Source: Acholeplasmatales bacterium
GTDB taxonomy: Bacteria > Bacillota_I > Bacilli_A > Acholeplasmatales > Anaeroplasmataceae
Length of the DNA stretch: 12,828 nt
Reading direction: 5' to 3'
Assembly (NCBI GenBank): GCA_024690445.1
Contig: JAILPD010000117.1
Coordinates: forward strand, 1-12,828
Shown here: piece after piece, positions 1-7,726 of the stretch
Layout: each line of letters opens with the position of its first letter
Position numbering within the stretch: position 1 is the stretch's first letter
The notes under the pieces: generated by a model
What the model was told of the DNA's origin: nothing
Seen by the model: only the letters and a program-made list of their open reading frames with translations
Database searches by the model: none
Position numbers and translations under genes: made by a program

Positions 1-464
1 TTATATTTATCATTCTTAAACTTTTCCTTAGCCTCAGCCTTAGTTAAAGTGTAATGATTGATTGAAATGTTTTCTTTTACAATCTTCTTCATTTCATTTT
101 CAATCTTTGGTAAATCATCAATTGTGATTTGAGCATCAACAACAAAATCATAATAGAATCCTTCTTCAATTGCAGGTCCTACACCAAATTTAGTATTTGG
201 ATATAATCTCTTCATAGCTTGAGCTAAAAGGTGAGCACATGAATGGTTAATAACCTCAAATGCTTCTTCCTTATTTTCAGGTGTAATTAATTCCAACTTG
301 CAGTCAGATACGATTGGAGTCTTTAAATCGACTAATACTCCATCAATCTTACCAACAATAGCCTTCTTAGCAAGGCTTGGTGATAATTCCTTAGCTACAC
401 TAATAACAAGTGTATCCTTTTCAATTTCCTTAATACTTCCATCAGGTAATGTAACTTTAATCAT
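1..464 (-). CDS. thrS: Threonine--tRNA ligase, N-terminal part (runs off window)
   Basis: Threonyl-tRNA synthetase charges tRNA-Thr in the cytoplasm. Only the first 154 codons are present, since the gene continues past base 1. I translated it by hand. Residues 1-60 look like the TGS domain (starts MIKVTLPDGS). After it comes the N2 editing-domain signature HSCAHLLAQAMKRLYP with H74 and H78 as the HxxxH pair, then GVGPAIEEGFYYDF. These are typical of bacterial ThrS, whose N2 domain hydrolyses mischarged Ser-tRNA-Thr. The ATG at 462-464 has a strong AGGAGG at 474-479, nine bases upstream, just after the T-run of the leader terminator. The gene has its own promoter and T-box leader, so it should respond to uncharged tRNA-Thr. 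The family call is secure. The aminoacylation core lies outside the window and cannot be checked. Confidence 0.96.
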   Translation of the reverse strand, partial: MIKVTLPDGSIKEIEKDTLVISVAKELSPSLAKKAIVGKIDGVLVDLKTPIVSDCKLELITPENKEEAFEVINHSCAHLLAQAMKRLYPNTKFGVGPAIEEGFYYDFVVDAQITIDDLPKIENEMKKIVKENISINHYTLTKAEAKEKFKNDKY

Positions 465-482
465 ATTATCCTTCCTCCTATA

Positions 483-519
483 AAATAAAAAGTCCTTAAA
501 GTTTTTAAACTCTAAGGAC
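483..519 (-). terminator. Regulated terminator inside the thrS T-box leader
   Basis: On the minus strand GTCCTTA and TAAGGAC (outer arms within 492-519) form a hairpin, extended by an AGTTT/AAACT-type inner stem. A T-rich tract follows at 483-491. It ends four bases before the Shine-Dalgarno of thrS. The 5' arm contains the CCTTAG needed by the T-box antiterminator, so the two structures exclude each other. Confidence 0.9.
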
Positions 520-705
520 GAATTGTCGCGGTACCACCTTAGTTCTGTATAAATAATATACAGCACCTCAATTATCTCTTAACGCGAGAAACGGAATCTC
601 ATTTCCTAGATTCATCTCCTTGGGTAGTAACAATATAACATCGATGAATACTTTCACCAACCGTATTCTCTCTAAAATCTATTTATATTATCTTGTCCCA
701 AATCA
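483..705 (-). promoter_or_regulatory. T-box leader of thrS (tRNA-Thr sensing riboswitch)
   Basis: Read on the minus strand, the leader contains the T-box core AGGTGGTACCGCG (527-539), whose TGGT can pair with the ACCA end of a tRNA that has discriminator A. Stem I can be closed by TTGGG (697-701) with CCCAA (620-624). It carries an AGAGAG bulge element and a distal GGTTGGTGAAA loop closed by GAATAC/GTATTC. Opposite the lower internal loop lies ACT (626-628), a Thr codon followed by A, and this is the best specifier candidate. The overlapping ACC would also read Thr. A stem III hairpin CTGTATA/TATACAG precedes the T-box. The antiterminator pairs CTAAGG (537-542) with CCTTAG (512-517), and the same CCTTAG is used by the competing terminator. 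Uncharged tRNA-Thr should therefore allow thrS transcription. Motif identity is clear, and the fold is by eye. Confidence 0.95.
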
Positions 706-716
706 TAGACAAAATT

Positions 717-745
717 ATTATATCAAAATATGCACTTAAATTCAA
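717..745 (-). promoter_or_regulatory. Promoter of the thrS leader
   Basis: On the minus strand TTGAAT (740-745) and TATAAT (717-722) are separated by exactly 17 bases, a good sigma-A type promoter. It starts only a few bases beyond the dnaI stop (753-755) and places the transcript start near base 710, just ahead of T-box stem I. The -10 region is almost identical to that of the polA promoter. Confidence 0.78.
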
Positions 746-752
746 TTCAAAA

Positions 753-1580
753 TTATCTTAAATACTTATCAGTATCATCCATTGAAATACCATCAACAAG
801 TGATATTAATCTAGAAGCAATTCTTCCAGCCTTAACCTTTTCTTCTTGTGTGCTATTCATCATAAAATGCTTAGCTAAATCACCAGGGGCTATATTTGAT
901 GAAATAAACATAGGCTTTTTTAAATTCATTCTATAATTTACAATTGGACCTAATACTTCATCTCTTAACCAAGGAGTCATATTTTCAGCTCCTAAGTCAT
1001 CTAATAATAAGACATCAGTTTCTTTTAAAAGCTCAATAATTTGGTCATATTTACCATTTTCCATTGAAGCCTTAAGTTCGATAACCAAATCTGGAAAATA
1101 AGCAAATATATGGTCTATTCCATACGCAGATAAGGCTTTAGCAGTTAACATTAATGAATAAGTCTTACCAACTGAAAAAGTTCCAAATATATATAAGCCT
1201 TTAACATTCTTTTTTCCATAGTTATTAGTAAACTGCTTAATTATTTCTAATATCTTTTTTCTACTTTCTGTATTTAAATCATAATTCTTAGTTGATGCGT
1301 CAGATTGAGCTTCATTATATTCACTCTTTAATAAATTTGGATGTGAGCTTTTTTGAAGTTCTTCTAAAAATTTACATCTTACCTGAACAAAGCCATCCTT
1401 TGCTTTAGATAAATAAAAACCTTTATTACTATTTTGACAATTATCTAATCCTTTACATTTAGAGCAATTTTCTTTATCACAAAGGATAATATAAAAGTCA
1501 CTTACATTATTTAGATTTACATTTTCGTTAGGAAATGCACGTTGTACTTCCTTTATAAAATCCTCTGTTTCCTTTCTCAT
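753..1580 (-). CDS. dnaI: Primosomal protein DnaI (helicase loader ATPase)
   Basis: DnaI is the AAA+ loader that puts the replicative helicase onto DNA together with DnaB and DnaD in Bacillus-type bacteria. The 275-residue protein has an N-terminal cysteine cluster, C39-x2-C42-x5-C48 with C69 (or C34) as a possible fourth ligand, matching the zinc-binding helicase-interaction domain of this family. The ATPase part follows: Walker A GTFSVGKT (133-140), Walker B VLLLDD (190-195), a sensor-like FISSN (225-229) and a GRIASRL segment (252-258) with candidate arginine finger. Its ATG overlaps the dnaB TGA stop as ATGA, with GGAGG about 12 bases upstream, so translation is probably coupled. It is slightly shorter than the B. 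subtilis protein (about 311 residues). It is the last gene of the polA operon, and no terminator was seen after it. Confidence 0.95.
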   Translation of the reverse strand: MRKETEDFIKEVQRAFPNENVNLNNVSDFYIILCDKENCSKCKGLDNCQNSNKGFYLSKAKDGFVQVRCKFLEELQKSSHPNLLKSEYNEAQSDASTKNYDLNTESRKKILEIIKQFTNNYGKKNVKGLYIFGTFSVGKTYSLMLTAKALSAYGIDHIFAYFPDLVIELKASMENGKYDQIIELLKETDVLLLDDLGAENMTPWLRDEVLGPIVNYRMNLKKPMFISSNIAPGDLAKHFMMNSTQEEKVKAGRIASRLISLVDGISMDDTDKYLR

Positions 1581-2773
1581 AGGATATTGAAGCCTCCATT
1601 TTCTTCATCAATTGGGTTATTCTTTAATTTTGATTTACTATTATAGCTATTTTTGCTTTCTTTTAATGTAGTTACATATTTAATAGCATCTTTAGTAGTT
1701 AATACATTATCAGCTATCCAAGATTCAGCTACCTTTTCAAAATATTTAATGCCTGGTAATTCACCATTCTTATCCCTTAATACCTTACAAATCATACAAT
1801 TAATAACGCCACGTTCTAAATCAATCTTACTGTAGATTTCATTAATAGTAGCTAAATATGATGCTGGATAATTAGGAGATAATACTTCTAACAATTGAGC
1901 TGGTGTAACCTTATCTAAATATTCGATTTGATCAATATTAGTATTATCGTTCTCAGTCTTTTCTTTTAGCTTAGGAGAGTTTAAATTTCTTCTAGCTTGG
2001 AAATATACACCAATCTTCTTCTTTAGATTATTTGCGCTAAATTTATTATTTCTATCTAACGACTCACTAAATACATAAGCCATTTCATTTTCATCAAACT
2101 GATATACATAAGCATATTGAATAATCATATCCTTAAATTCTTTTGTAATACCAGCTGGTAAATAGCTTAAATCAATATTCTTAACGAATTTATCAAAATC
2201 AAATGTATTTTCACTTATCTTTAGTTTATTAGCATTCTTACCAATAATATAGCCAAATTTTTTTACAGTTTCATCGGCGTAAACTTCAGATGAGAAAACC
2301 TCATCAAATGATTTTGTGATATTAGTCAATTCACTCTTATCAACTACATCTATTACAAAACGATCATAAATTCTTTTAAATGAATCCTCAGATAGTTTTG
2401 ATTTTAAATAATAAACAAGTGGAGAATCTAAAATAAAATTCTTGGCAGTATATGGTGGATTTAGCATATATGTAAATTCACCATCAACACCAACATACGT
2501 TAATAACAAGCCCGCTCCCTCAAGCTTAACTCTTGCTTTATTAAAGCTAGTTAGAGTGAAAGAAAAAGCATCAAATAAATCCTGATGCTTCAAACCCTTG
2601 CAGGCAAGAGTTGACTTATCTAGCAAGGATGTTAGCCCCATATAAAGTAAAAAAGCATCACTCCCAATGAGTGGTGCGTATAGTAAAGATAGGGTATTAA
2701 CATCATCGGCTGAGAGATTAAAGCTCGAATAAATATTAAATTTAGAATTTGAATTTATTGCCTTTGATGTCAT
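1577..2773 (-). CDS. dnaB: Replication initiation and membrane attachment protein DnaB (DnaB/DnaD family)
   Basis: This is the Bacillus-type DnaB, unrelated to the E. coli helicase of that name. It acts after DnaA and DnaD at the origin and helps DnaI load the helicase. The 398-residue protein has an N-terminal winged-helix-like region with the opening pattern SADDVNTLSLLYAPLIGSDA. Its C-terminal region carries the DnaB/DnaD-family motif YxxxIxxxW as Y344, V348 and W352. A lysine- and asparagine-rich tail follows. No transmembrane segment is visible. The ATG at 2771-2773 has AGGAAG seven bases upstream, and the gap to the preceding gene is 11 bases. The stop is TGA and overlaps dnaI, which indicates that UGA is a stop codon here. 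The position directly before dnaI, as in B. subtilis, supports the call strongly. Confidence 0.92.
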   Translation of the reverse strand: MTSKAINSNSKFNIYSSFNLSADDVNTLSLLYAPLIGSDAFLLYMGLTSLLDKSTLACKGLKHQDLFDAFSFTLTSFNKARVKLEGAGLLLTYVGVDGEFTYMLNPPYTAKNFILDSPLVYYLKSKLSEDSFKRIYDRFVIDVVDKSELTNITKSFDEVFSSEVYADETVKKFGYIIGKNANKLKISENTFDFDKFVKNIDLSYLPAGITKEFKDMIIQYAYVYQFDENEMAYVFSESLDRNNKFSANNLKKKIGVYFQARRNLNSPKLKEKTENDNTNIDQIEYLDKVTPAQLLEVLSPNYPASYLATINEIYSKIDLERGVINCMICKVLRDKNGELPGIKYFEKVAESWIADNVLTTKDAIKYVTTLKESKNSYNSKSKLKNNPIDEENGGFNIL

Positions 2774-2784
2774 ATGAATACTTC

Positions 2785-3132
2785 CTACTTATGAAGGGAT
2801 ACTCCCTTAAATTCATATTGCTCCTCAAGCTTCTTATAAACGGTATTAATAAAGTTTAATGCCTTTTTATTATTGCCTACTAAATATTCAGCATTAATAT
2901 AGAAGTCAATTGAAGTCTCAATAGGAGTTTGTTCAATAATTTTAGCAATTACTGTAAAATGAGGAACCTCAGAATAAATCTCATGGTAATCATCATTTTC
3001 ACTAACGATAGTATGCTTTAAAGATTCTACTACTCCTAAATAAACCTTCTTAATCTGATCATAGCTTGCCTTATAATAATGAGTTTGATAAGCTAAGTCC
3101 TTCGCGTTTTCGCTTGTTTCAATTACTGCCAT
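2785..3132 (-). CDS. Unrecognised 115-residue protein between coaE and dnaB
   Basis: I do not recognise the family. The protein is soluble, with no signal peptide or membrane segment, no cysteine and no obvious metal or nucleotide motif. The pattern suggests an N-terminal amphipathic helix (about 22-42), three beta strands (about 43-83) and a C-terminal helix (about 88-108). This could be a small alpha/beta sandwich, possibly START/SRPBCC-like, but that is only a guess. The gene is real: its ATG has AAAGGAGTG upstream, it begins two bases after the coaE stop, and dnaB follows after 11 bases. It must be co-transcribed with them. In B. subtilis the gene just before dnaB is nrdR. This protein lacks the NrdR zinc-ribbon cysteines and is not NrdR. 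A replication-related role is only suggested by position. Confidence 0.85.
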   Translation of the reverse strand: MAVIETSENAKDLAYQTHYYKASYDQIKKVYLGVVESLKHTIVSENDDYHEIYSEVPHFTVIAKIIEQTPIETSIDFYINAEYLVGNNKKALNFINTVYKKLEEQYEFKGVSLHK

Positions 3133-3134
3133 AA

Positions 3135-3728
3135 TTACAACACTCCTTTAATTTCATTTATTACACTTAATACTAGCTTCTTAGTTTCTTCAAAAGTTCC
3201 TCTTGAATCAATAACGTAATCAGCTAATGATTTTTTTAAATATAAATCCATTTGAGAATGAATTTTAGCTAATGCATAATCTTCATCAATACCTTCTCTA
3301 TCCATCAAGCGCTGAACCTGGAGCTTCTTTTGAAGAAATACACATATAACCTTATCACACATGTCATTGAATTTTGACTCATATAATAAAGGTGCTTCAA
3401 GGAAGACTATACCATCCTTGATTTCACTGATTTGTCTATCAACCTCATCTTTAATGATTGGATGAGTAATAGAATCTAAAATCTGCTTTGAAGCAGCGTT
3501 ATTAAAAATTTGTTTAGCTAATTTTTTCCTATCTAATTCACCATCATCTAGTAAAAAATCCTCACCAAATTTTTCAACTATTACATTATAAAGTGGACCA
3601 CCCTTAACTGATAATTGTGCAGTTATCTTATCACAATCAATTACAGGATAACCCTCTTGGGATATGATATTACAAACATTTGATTTGCCACTAGCAATAC
3701 CACCTGTGACGCCGATAATCAACTTCAT
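3135..3728 (-). CDS. coaE: Dephospho-CoA kinase
   Basis: CoaE phosphorylates the 3'-hydroxyl of dephospho-CoA, the last step of coenzyme A synthesis, in the cytoplasm. The 197 residues match the usual length of the family. The P-loop GGIASGKS is at residues 9-16, followed by the family pattern YPVIDCDKITAQL with the conserved acidic DCD. Further on are the segment ITHPIIKDEV and FLEAPLLYESKF, typical of CoaE lids and substrate sites, and then LMDREGIDEDYALAKI. The gene starts eight bases after the mutM stop and sits in the same relative position as in B. subtilis (downstream of mutM, upstream of dnaB). It is metabolically unrelated to its DNA-processing neighbours, but the linkage is old and common. 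Confidence 0.97.
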   Translation of the reverse strand: MKLIIGVTGGIASGKSNVCNIISQEGYPVIDCDKITAQLSVKGGPLYNVIVEKFGEDFLLDDGELDRKKLAKQIFNNAASKQILDSITHPIIKDEVDRQISEIKDGIVFLEAPLLYESKFNDMCDKVICVFLQKKLQVQRLMDREGIDEDYALAKIHSQMDLYLKKSLADYVIDSRGTFEETKKLVLSVINEIKGVL

Positions 3729-3736
3729 AATTTATC

Positions 3737-4552
3737 TTACCTCTGACAGCTTTTACAAAAATATGTTGTCCTTCCATTTATTTTAACACGATTTAAGATG
3801 TTTTTGCAATGAGGACATTCCTTTTTTGTATGAACATTCAAAAAATTTTGAAATTGTCCTTCAACTCCAAGACTTGAGGTATAACTTCTAATAGTGGTTC
3901 CCTTAAATTCGATAGCCTTAGATAAGATAGAAATAGATGAATTTACTATTCTTTCTACCTCTTCTTTTTTAATCGTATTTGAAGGACGTGTAGGATCTAT
4001 TTTTGATAAAAACAATACTTCATCAACATAAATATTTCCTAAACCAGCAATAATTGACTGATCTAGTAGAGTTGTTTTTATCGCCACACTCCTTGATATT
4101 ATTTTATCATAAATATTTTCAATATCAATTTTTTTATTTAAAATTGGGTCAATTCCTACTTCACTTAAGGGTTTTGTTGAAAATAATTCATTATTTTCCC
4201 TATAAGTCATACGTCCAAATTTTCTAACATCCTGATAAATTAAGCTATATCCATTGTCAAAATAATACACAACATGAACATGCTTGTTATCAAATGTATC
4301 TTTGGGCAAATAAAAATATTTGCCTTCCATTCTAAGATGGGAAATGATATTGCCATCATTTAAGTTAAATATCAAATATTTACCTAATCTATCAGTACCA
4401 GTGATTTTTTTATTAATGATTTTCTTTTTAAAATCATCAATATCATAATCAATGATATTATCATATTTAATTTTAATATCAGTAATAGTTAGGCCTACTA
4501 TTTCTTTATCTAATACTTTTCTTACGGTTTCAACCTCTGGTAATTCTGGCAT
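3737..4552 (-). CDS. mutM: Formamidopyrimidine-DNA glycosylase (Fpg/MutM)
   Basis: MutM removes 8-oxoguanine and other oxidised purines from DNA and nicks the abasic site, opening base-excision repair. All key elements are visible in 271 residues: the N-terminal MPELPEVET with catalytic P2 and E3, the beta-hinge lysine K58 in GTDRLGKYL, the helix-two-turn-helix SIIAGLGNIYVDEVLF, and the C-terminal zinc finger with C246, C249, C266 and C269 and the NGRTT loop (R261). MPELPEVET and the NGRTT finger favour Fpg over endonuclease VIII. The ATG has AGAGG seven bases upstream, overlapping the end of the nitroreductase gene, from which it is separated by ten bases. Co-transcription with polA makes sense, since PolI fills the gap left by this enzyme. 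Confidence 0.97.
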   Translation of the reverse strand: MPELPEVETVRKVLDKEIVGLTITDIKIKYDNIIDYDIDDFKKKIINKKITGTDRLGKYLIFNLNDGNIISHLRMEGKYFYLPKDTFDNKHVHVVYYFDNGYSLIYQDVRKFGRMTYRENNELFSTKPLSEVGIDPILNKKIDIENIYDKIISRSVAIKTTLLDQSIIAGLGNIYVDEVLFLSKIDPTRPSNTIKKEEVERIVNSSISILSKAIEFKGTTIRSYTSSLGVEGQFQNFLNVHTKKECPHCKNILNRVKINGRTTYFCKSCQR

Positions 4553-4562
4553 ATATATACCT

Positions 4563-5066
4563 CTATCTGTTGTAATTAATTACAACATTCTTTTCTCTTT
4601 CAATAAAACAATCCATATCAATTGGGTATCCTAGACAAATGAATGTAAATACAAATCTACCATCATTTATTCCTAATACTTTATTGGCATTTTCGATTCT
4701 TTCTTTAATTGGATATGTACCAATCATTACAGAACCAATACCCTTATCAACTGCCTCAATCATAATATTTTCTGTTGCACATGATAAATCAATTCCTTGA
4801 AATTCTTTACAAGGTAAATCATCTGGCTTTTTACCAATAACAGCAATCATAGTATTACATTCTTCAATAATCATAGAACATTTATATAATTTAGCAATCT
4901 CATTAATTATTTCTTGCTTATTAATAATAATGTATTCTCTTGAATCTTGACGTCTAGCAGTTGGAGCTTGTTCTCCTGCCCTACATAATTCTTCTAATAC
5001 ATTATCTGGTATTTTCTTTGTCAAATCGAATTTTCTAACACTTCGTCTTTTTGTTACAATACTCAT
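4563..5066 (-). CDS. Small nitroreductase-family flavoprotein
   Basis: The 167-residue protein belongs to the FMN-dependent nitroreductase fold: an N-terminal KRRSVRKF (6-13) like the FMN-phosphate-binding RRSxRxF, a middle DLSCATENIMIEAVDKGIGS (93-112) typical of the family helix, and FTFICLGYP (140-148) near the C-terminus. The usual xPSxxNxQPW segment is changed to APTARRQDSREY (34-45), lacking the common Asn and Trp, so flavin or substrate contacts may differ. The length is at the short end of the family. Substrate unknown; members reduce nitroaromatics, quinones, flavins or other compounds with NAD(P)H. Its start overlaps the polA stop by one base (TAATG) with GAGGTG upstream, implying coupled translation. 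The position between polA and mutM is unusual. Confidence 0.88.
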   Translation of the reverse strand: MSIVTKRRSVRKFDLTKKIPDNVLEELCRAGEQAPTARRQDSREYIIINKQEIINEIAKLYKCSMIIEECNTMIAVIGKKPDDLPCKEFQGIDLSCATENIMIEAVDKGIGSVMIGTYPIKERIENANKVLGINDGRFVFTFICLGYPIDMDCFIEREKNVVINYNR

Positions 5067-7696
5067 TATTTCACCTCATACCAGTTCTTTCCAAATGAAT
5101 CATCAACAATTAGAGGAACCCTTAATGTTACTGCGTTTTCCATAGCATTCTTTACTAATTTTTGTAATACTTCCTCTTCGCCTTTTTCAACCTCAAACAC
5201 AAGTTCATCGTGAACCTGAACTAATAGTTTTGATTTTAAATTATTCTTTTCTAATTCTCTATCAACATTTACCATAGCTATTTTAATAATGTCTGCGGCA
5301 CTACCTTGAATAGGTGTATTCATTGCTGTTCTTTTTGCAAATTCTCTTTGCATAAAAATCTTTGAATTAATATCTGGTATATATCTAATACGATTCTTCA
5401 TAGTAGATACATATCCATCTCTTTGGCAATCCTCAATTGTCTTATTCATAAATTCTTTTATTTCAGGATAAGCATCATAGTATTTCTTAATAAATTCAGC
5501 TGCTTGCGAATTAGTAATACCAATATCTTGTCCTAAGCCAAAGGCTGAAATACCATAAACTATACCAAAGTTTACAGCCTTTGCCCTTCTTCTATCATCA
5601 GGTGTTATTTCAGTCTTACCAAAAACTTCCATTGCGGTCTTAGTATGAATATCCATACCAGACTTAAAAGCATCTATTAGTTTAGATACATTTGCCATAT
5701 GTGCTAATACTCTAAGTTCAACCTGAGAATAGTCAGCTGAATAAAATGAATTATCCTTCTTTTCAGGAATAAACATTTTTCTAATTTTATGTCCAAGTGG
5801 AGTTCTAATTGGAATATTTTGTAAATTAGGTTCAATTGAAGACAATCTACCTGTTGATGTTAAAGCCTGTTGATAAATTGTATGTACCTTACCATCTGGA
5901 TAAATTACATCTCTTATTCCTTGGATATATGTTGAATATAATTTTGATTTTGCTCTATATTCCATAATTAGTGGAACGATTGGATGAGCATTTTTAATAG
6001 CCTCTAATATAGATTGATCTGTTGAATAGGTATTTCCCTTTTTCTTAGGATATGGAATTTGTAATTCATCAAATAAGACACTTCCTAATTGCTTAGGAGA
6101 ATTTACATTAAACTCTCTCTTAGCTAAATTATGGATTTCTTTTTCAGTTTCACCTATAACAGCGACTAATTCCTCTTCTTGTCTATTTAATTCATCAATA
6201 TCAACTAACATTCCATTAAACTCCATTTTACCTAATACTTTAGATAATGGAATTTCAATATCAGTTAATAATGACATTTGATTATGTTCACTAATCTTTT
6301 CAATAGCTTTAGTTTTTAAATTATATAAGGCATTTACTTTCTTTAAAATATGACCATAGATGATATTTCTTTCTGGAATAGCCTTCTTAGCTCCCTTTCC
6401 ATAAATTTGTTCATCATATAATACATCATCATATTCATAAAATTCTGCAATACCTTTAAATTCATCCTTAGCTACACTTGGATTAATAATATATGTAGCT
6501 AATAATAAATCAAATGAAATACCATTTAATTCAAAGCCATAGCGCTTTGAAATTACATATGCTCTTTTATAATCAAAGATATTTTTATTATTATTTGTAT
6601 CTGCTAAATAATCCTTTAACATTTGATTATTAGAATTTAAGAATTCAGGTTCAATAATAAATGAACCCTTGCTATTCTTAATACCTATACCTAAAAGTGG
6701 AGAATTATGATAATTATAATCAAATGTTTCAAAAACAAATGATGAATCAGGAATTAAGATATCCTTTAATTCATTATCATTTGTAATAATTTTATATTCC
6801 GAATCTGAAACAATTGGTTTATTATCATTACTTAAATCTAATTCTTTTATTAATGATTTAAATTCTAATTCTTTATAAAATCCTAATAATTTTTCTGTAT
6901 TAGCTTCTTTTTTCTCTAAATCATCAATTGTAATTTTAATATCAAAATCTCTAAAGATAGTTGCCATCTTTTGACAAAGCTTAGCAGAATCCTTACCAGC
7001 TTCAACTTTAGCACCTAAGGCACCCTTTATTTCAGCTCTATGCTCAATGATACCATCTAATGTTTGATATTGATTTAAAAGCTTTACACCAGTTTTTTCA
7101 CCAACACCAGGAATACCAGGTAGGTTATCCGATGGGTCTCCCATTAAAGCCTTTAAATCAACCCATTGAGTATATTCGATACCATATTTTTCCTTAAAAT
7201 ATTTTGCATCAAAATCTTCAAGCTCGGTCATTCCTTTTTTTGTCAAATGGACAGTTGTATTATCAGAGATTAATTGTAATAAATCCTTATCAGATGAATA
7301 AATATCTACATGATATCCTAAATCTTCGGCCTTTTTAGCCATTGTTCCAATGATATCATCAGCCTCGTATAATTCTTGTTCATATCTTCTAATTCTAGCT
7401 AAATCTAAATATTCCTTAATATAGGCTATTTGCATTCTAAATTCATCAGGCATTGGACTTCTTCCGCCCTTATAGTCTTCCATCCAATCATGTCTTACTG
7501 TCTTTTTACCAGCATCAAAAGCTACTAATATAGCATCATAATTTGATTTACATAAATTGTTAACCATCTTTACAAAGCCATAAATAGCATTAGTATATAA
7601 ACCTTTTGAATTTTGCATTAAATTACCCATCGCAGCTGTGCCATAATAAGCACGATACATTAAGGAATTTCCATCTACTAAAATTAATCTTTTCAT
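5066..7696 (-). CDS. polA: DNA polymerase I
   Basis: PolI removes RNA primers, joins Okazaki fragments and fills repair gaps. The 876-residue protein has an N-terminal 5' nuclease (LILVDGNSLMYRAYYG, EADDIIGTM, SSDKDLLQL, GDPSDNLPGIPGVGEKTG). The middle domain resembles the inactive 3'-5' exonuclease of Bacillus enzymes. The polymerase has motif A SADYSQVELR (catalytic D655), motif B RRRAKAVNFGIVYG and motif C VQVHDELVFE (catalytic D830). I chose the ATG at 7694-7696, giving MKRLILVDGN. In-frame GTG (7703-7705) and TTG (7715-7717) codons lie upstream, but the TTG would sit at the predicted transcript start and the GTG only three bases after GAGG. It is the first gene of a seven-gene operon with its own promoter behind the yhbY terminator. 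Confidence 0.97.
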   Translation of the reverse strand: MKRLILVDGNSLMYRAYYGTAAMGNLMQNSKGLYTNAIYGFVKMVNNLCKSNYDAILVAFDAGKKTVRHDWMEDYKGGRSPMPDEFRMQIAYIKEYLDLARIRRYEQELYEADDIIGTMAKKAEDLGYHVDIYSSDKDLLQLISDNTTVHLTKKGMTELEDFDAKYFKEKYGIEYTQWVDLKALMGDPSDNLPGIPGVGEKTGVKLLNQYQTLDGIIEHRAEIKGALGAKVEAGKDSAKLCQKMATIFRDFDIKITIDDLEKKEANTEKLLGFYKELEFKSLIKELDLSNDNKPIVSDSEYKIITNDNELKDILIPDSSFVFETFDYNYHNSPLLGIGIKNSKGSFIIEPEFLNSNNQMLKDYLADTNNNKNIFDYKRAYVISKRYGFELNGISFDLLLATYIINPSVAKDEFKGIAEFYEYDDVLYDEQIYGKGAKKAIPERNIIYGHILKKVNALYNLKTKAIEKISEHNQMSLLTDIEIPLSKVLGKMEFNGMLVDIDELNRQEEELVAVIGETEKEIHNLAKREFNVNSPKQLGSVLFDELQIPYPKKKGNTYSTDQSILEAIKNAHPIVPLIMEYRAKSKLYSTYIQGIRDVIYPDGKVHTIYQQALTSTGRLSSIEPNLQNIPIRTPLGHKIRKMFIPEKKDNSFYSADYSQVELRVLAHMANVSKLIDAFKSGMDIHTKTAMEVFGKTEITPDDRRRAKAVNFGIVYGISAFGLGQDIGITNSQAAEFIKKYYDAYPEIKEFMNKTIEDCQRDGYVSTMKNRIRYIPDINSKIFMQREFAKRTAMNTPIQGSAADIIKIAMVNVDRELEKNNLKSKLLVQVHDELVFEVEKGEEEVLQKLVKNAMENAVTLRVPLIVDDSFGKNWYEVK

Positions 7697-7707
7697 CTTT
7701 TTCACTA

Positions 7708-7712
7708 TCCTC
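7708..7712 (-). promoter_or_regulatory. Shine-Dalgarno of polA
   Basis: GAGGA lies 11 bases before the ATG at 7694-7696. This is a slightly long spacing but the only purine-rich site available. It is too close (about two to three bases) to the in-frame GTG at 7703-7705 and downstream of the in-frame TTG at 7715-7717, which is why the ATG was chosen. Confidence 0.55.
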
Positions 7713-7726
7713 AACAATTTGATATT

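Noticed and set aside
298..936. Short plus-strand frames over thrS and dnaI
   Set aside because: They are antisense shadows of clearly identified genes, with no ribosome sites or recognisable motifs.
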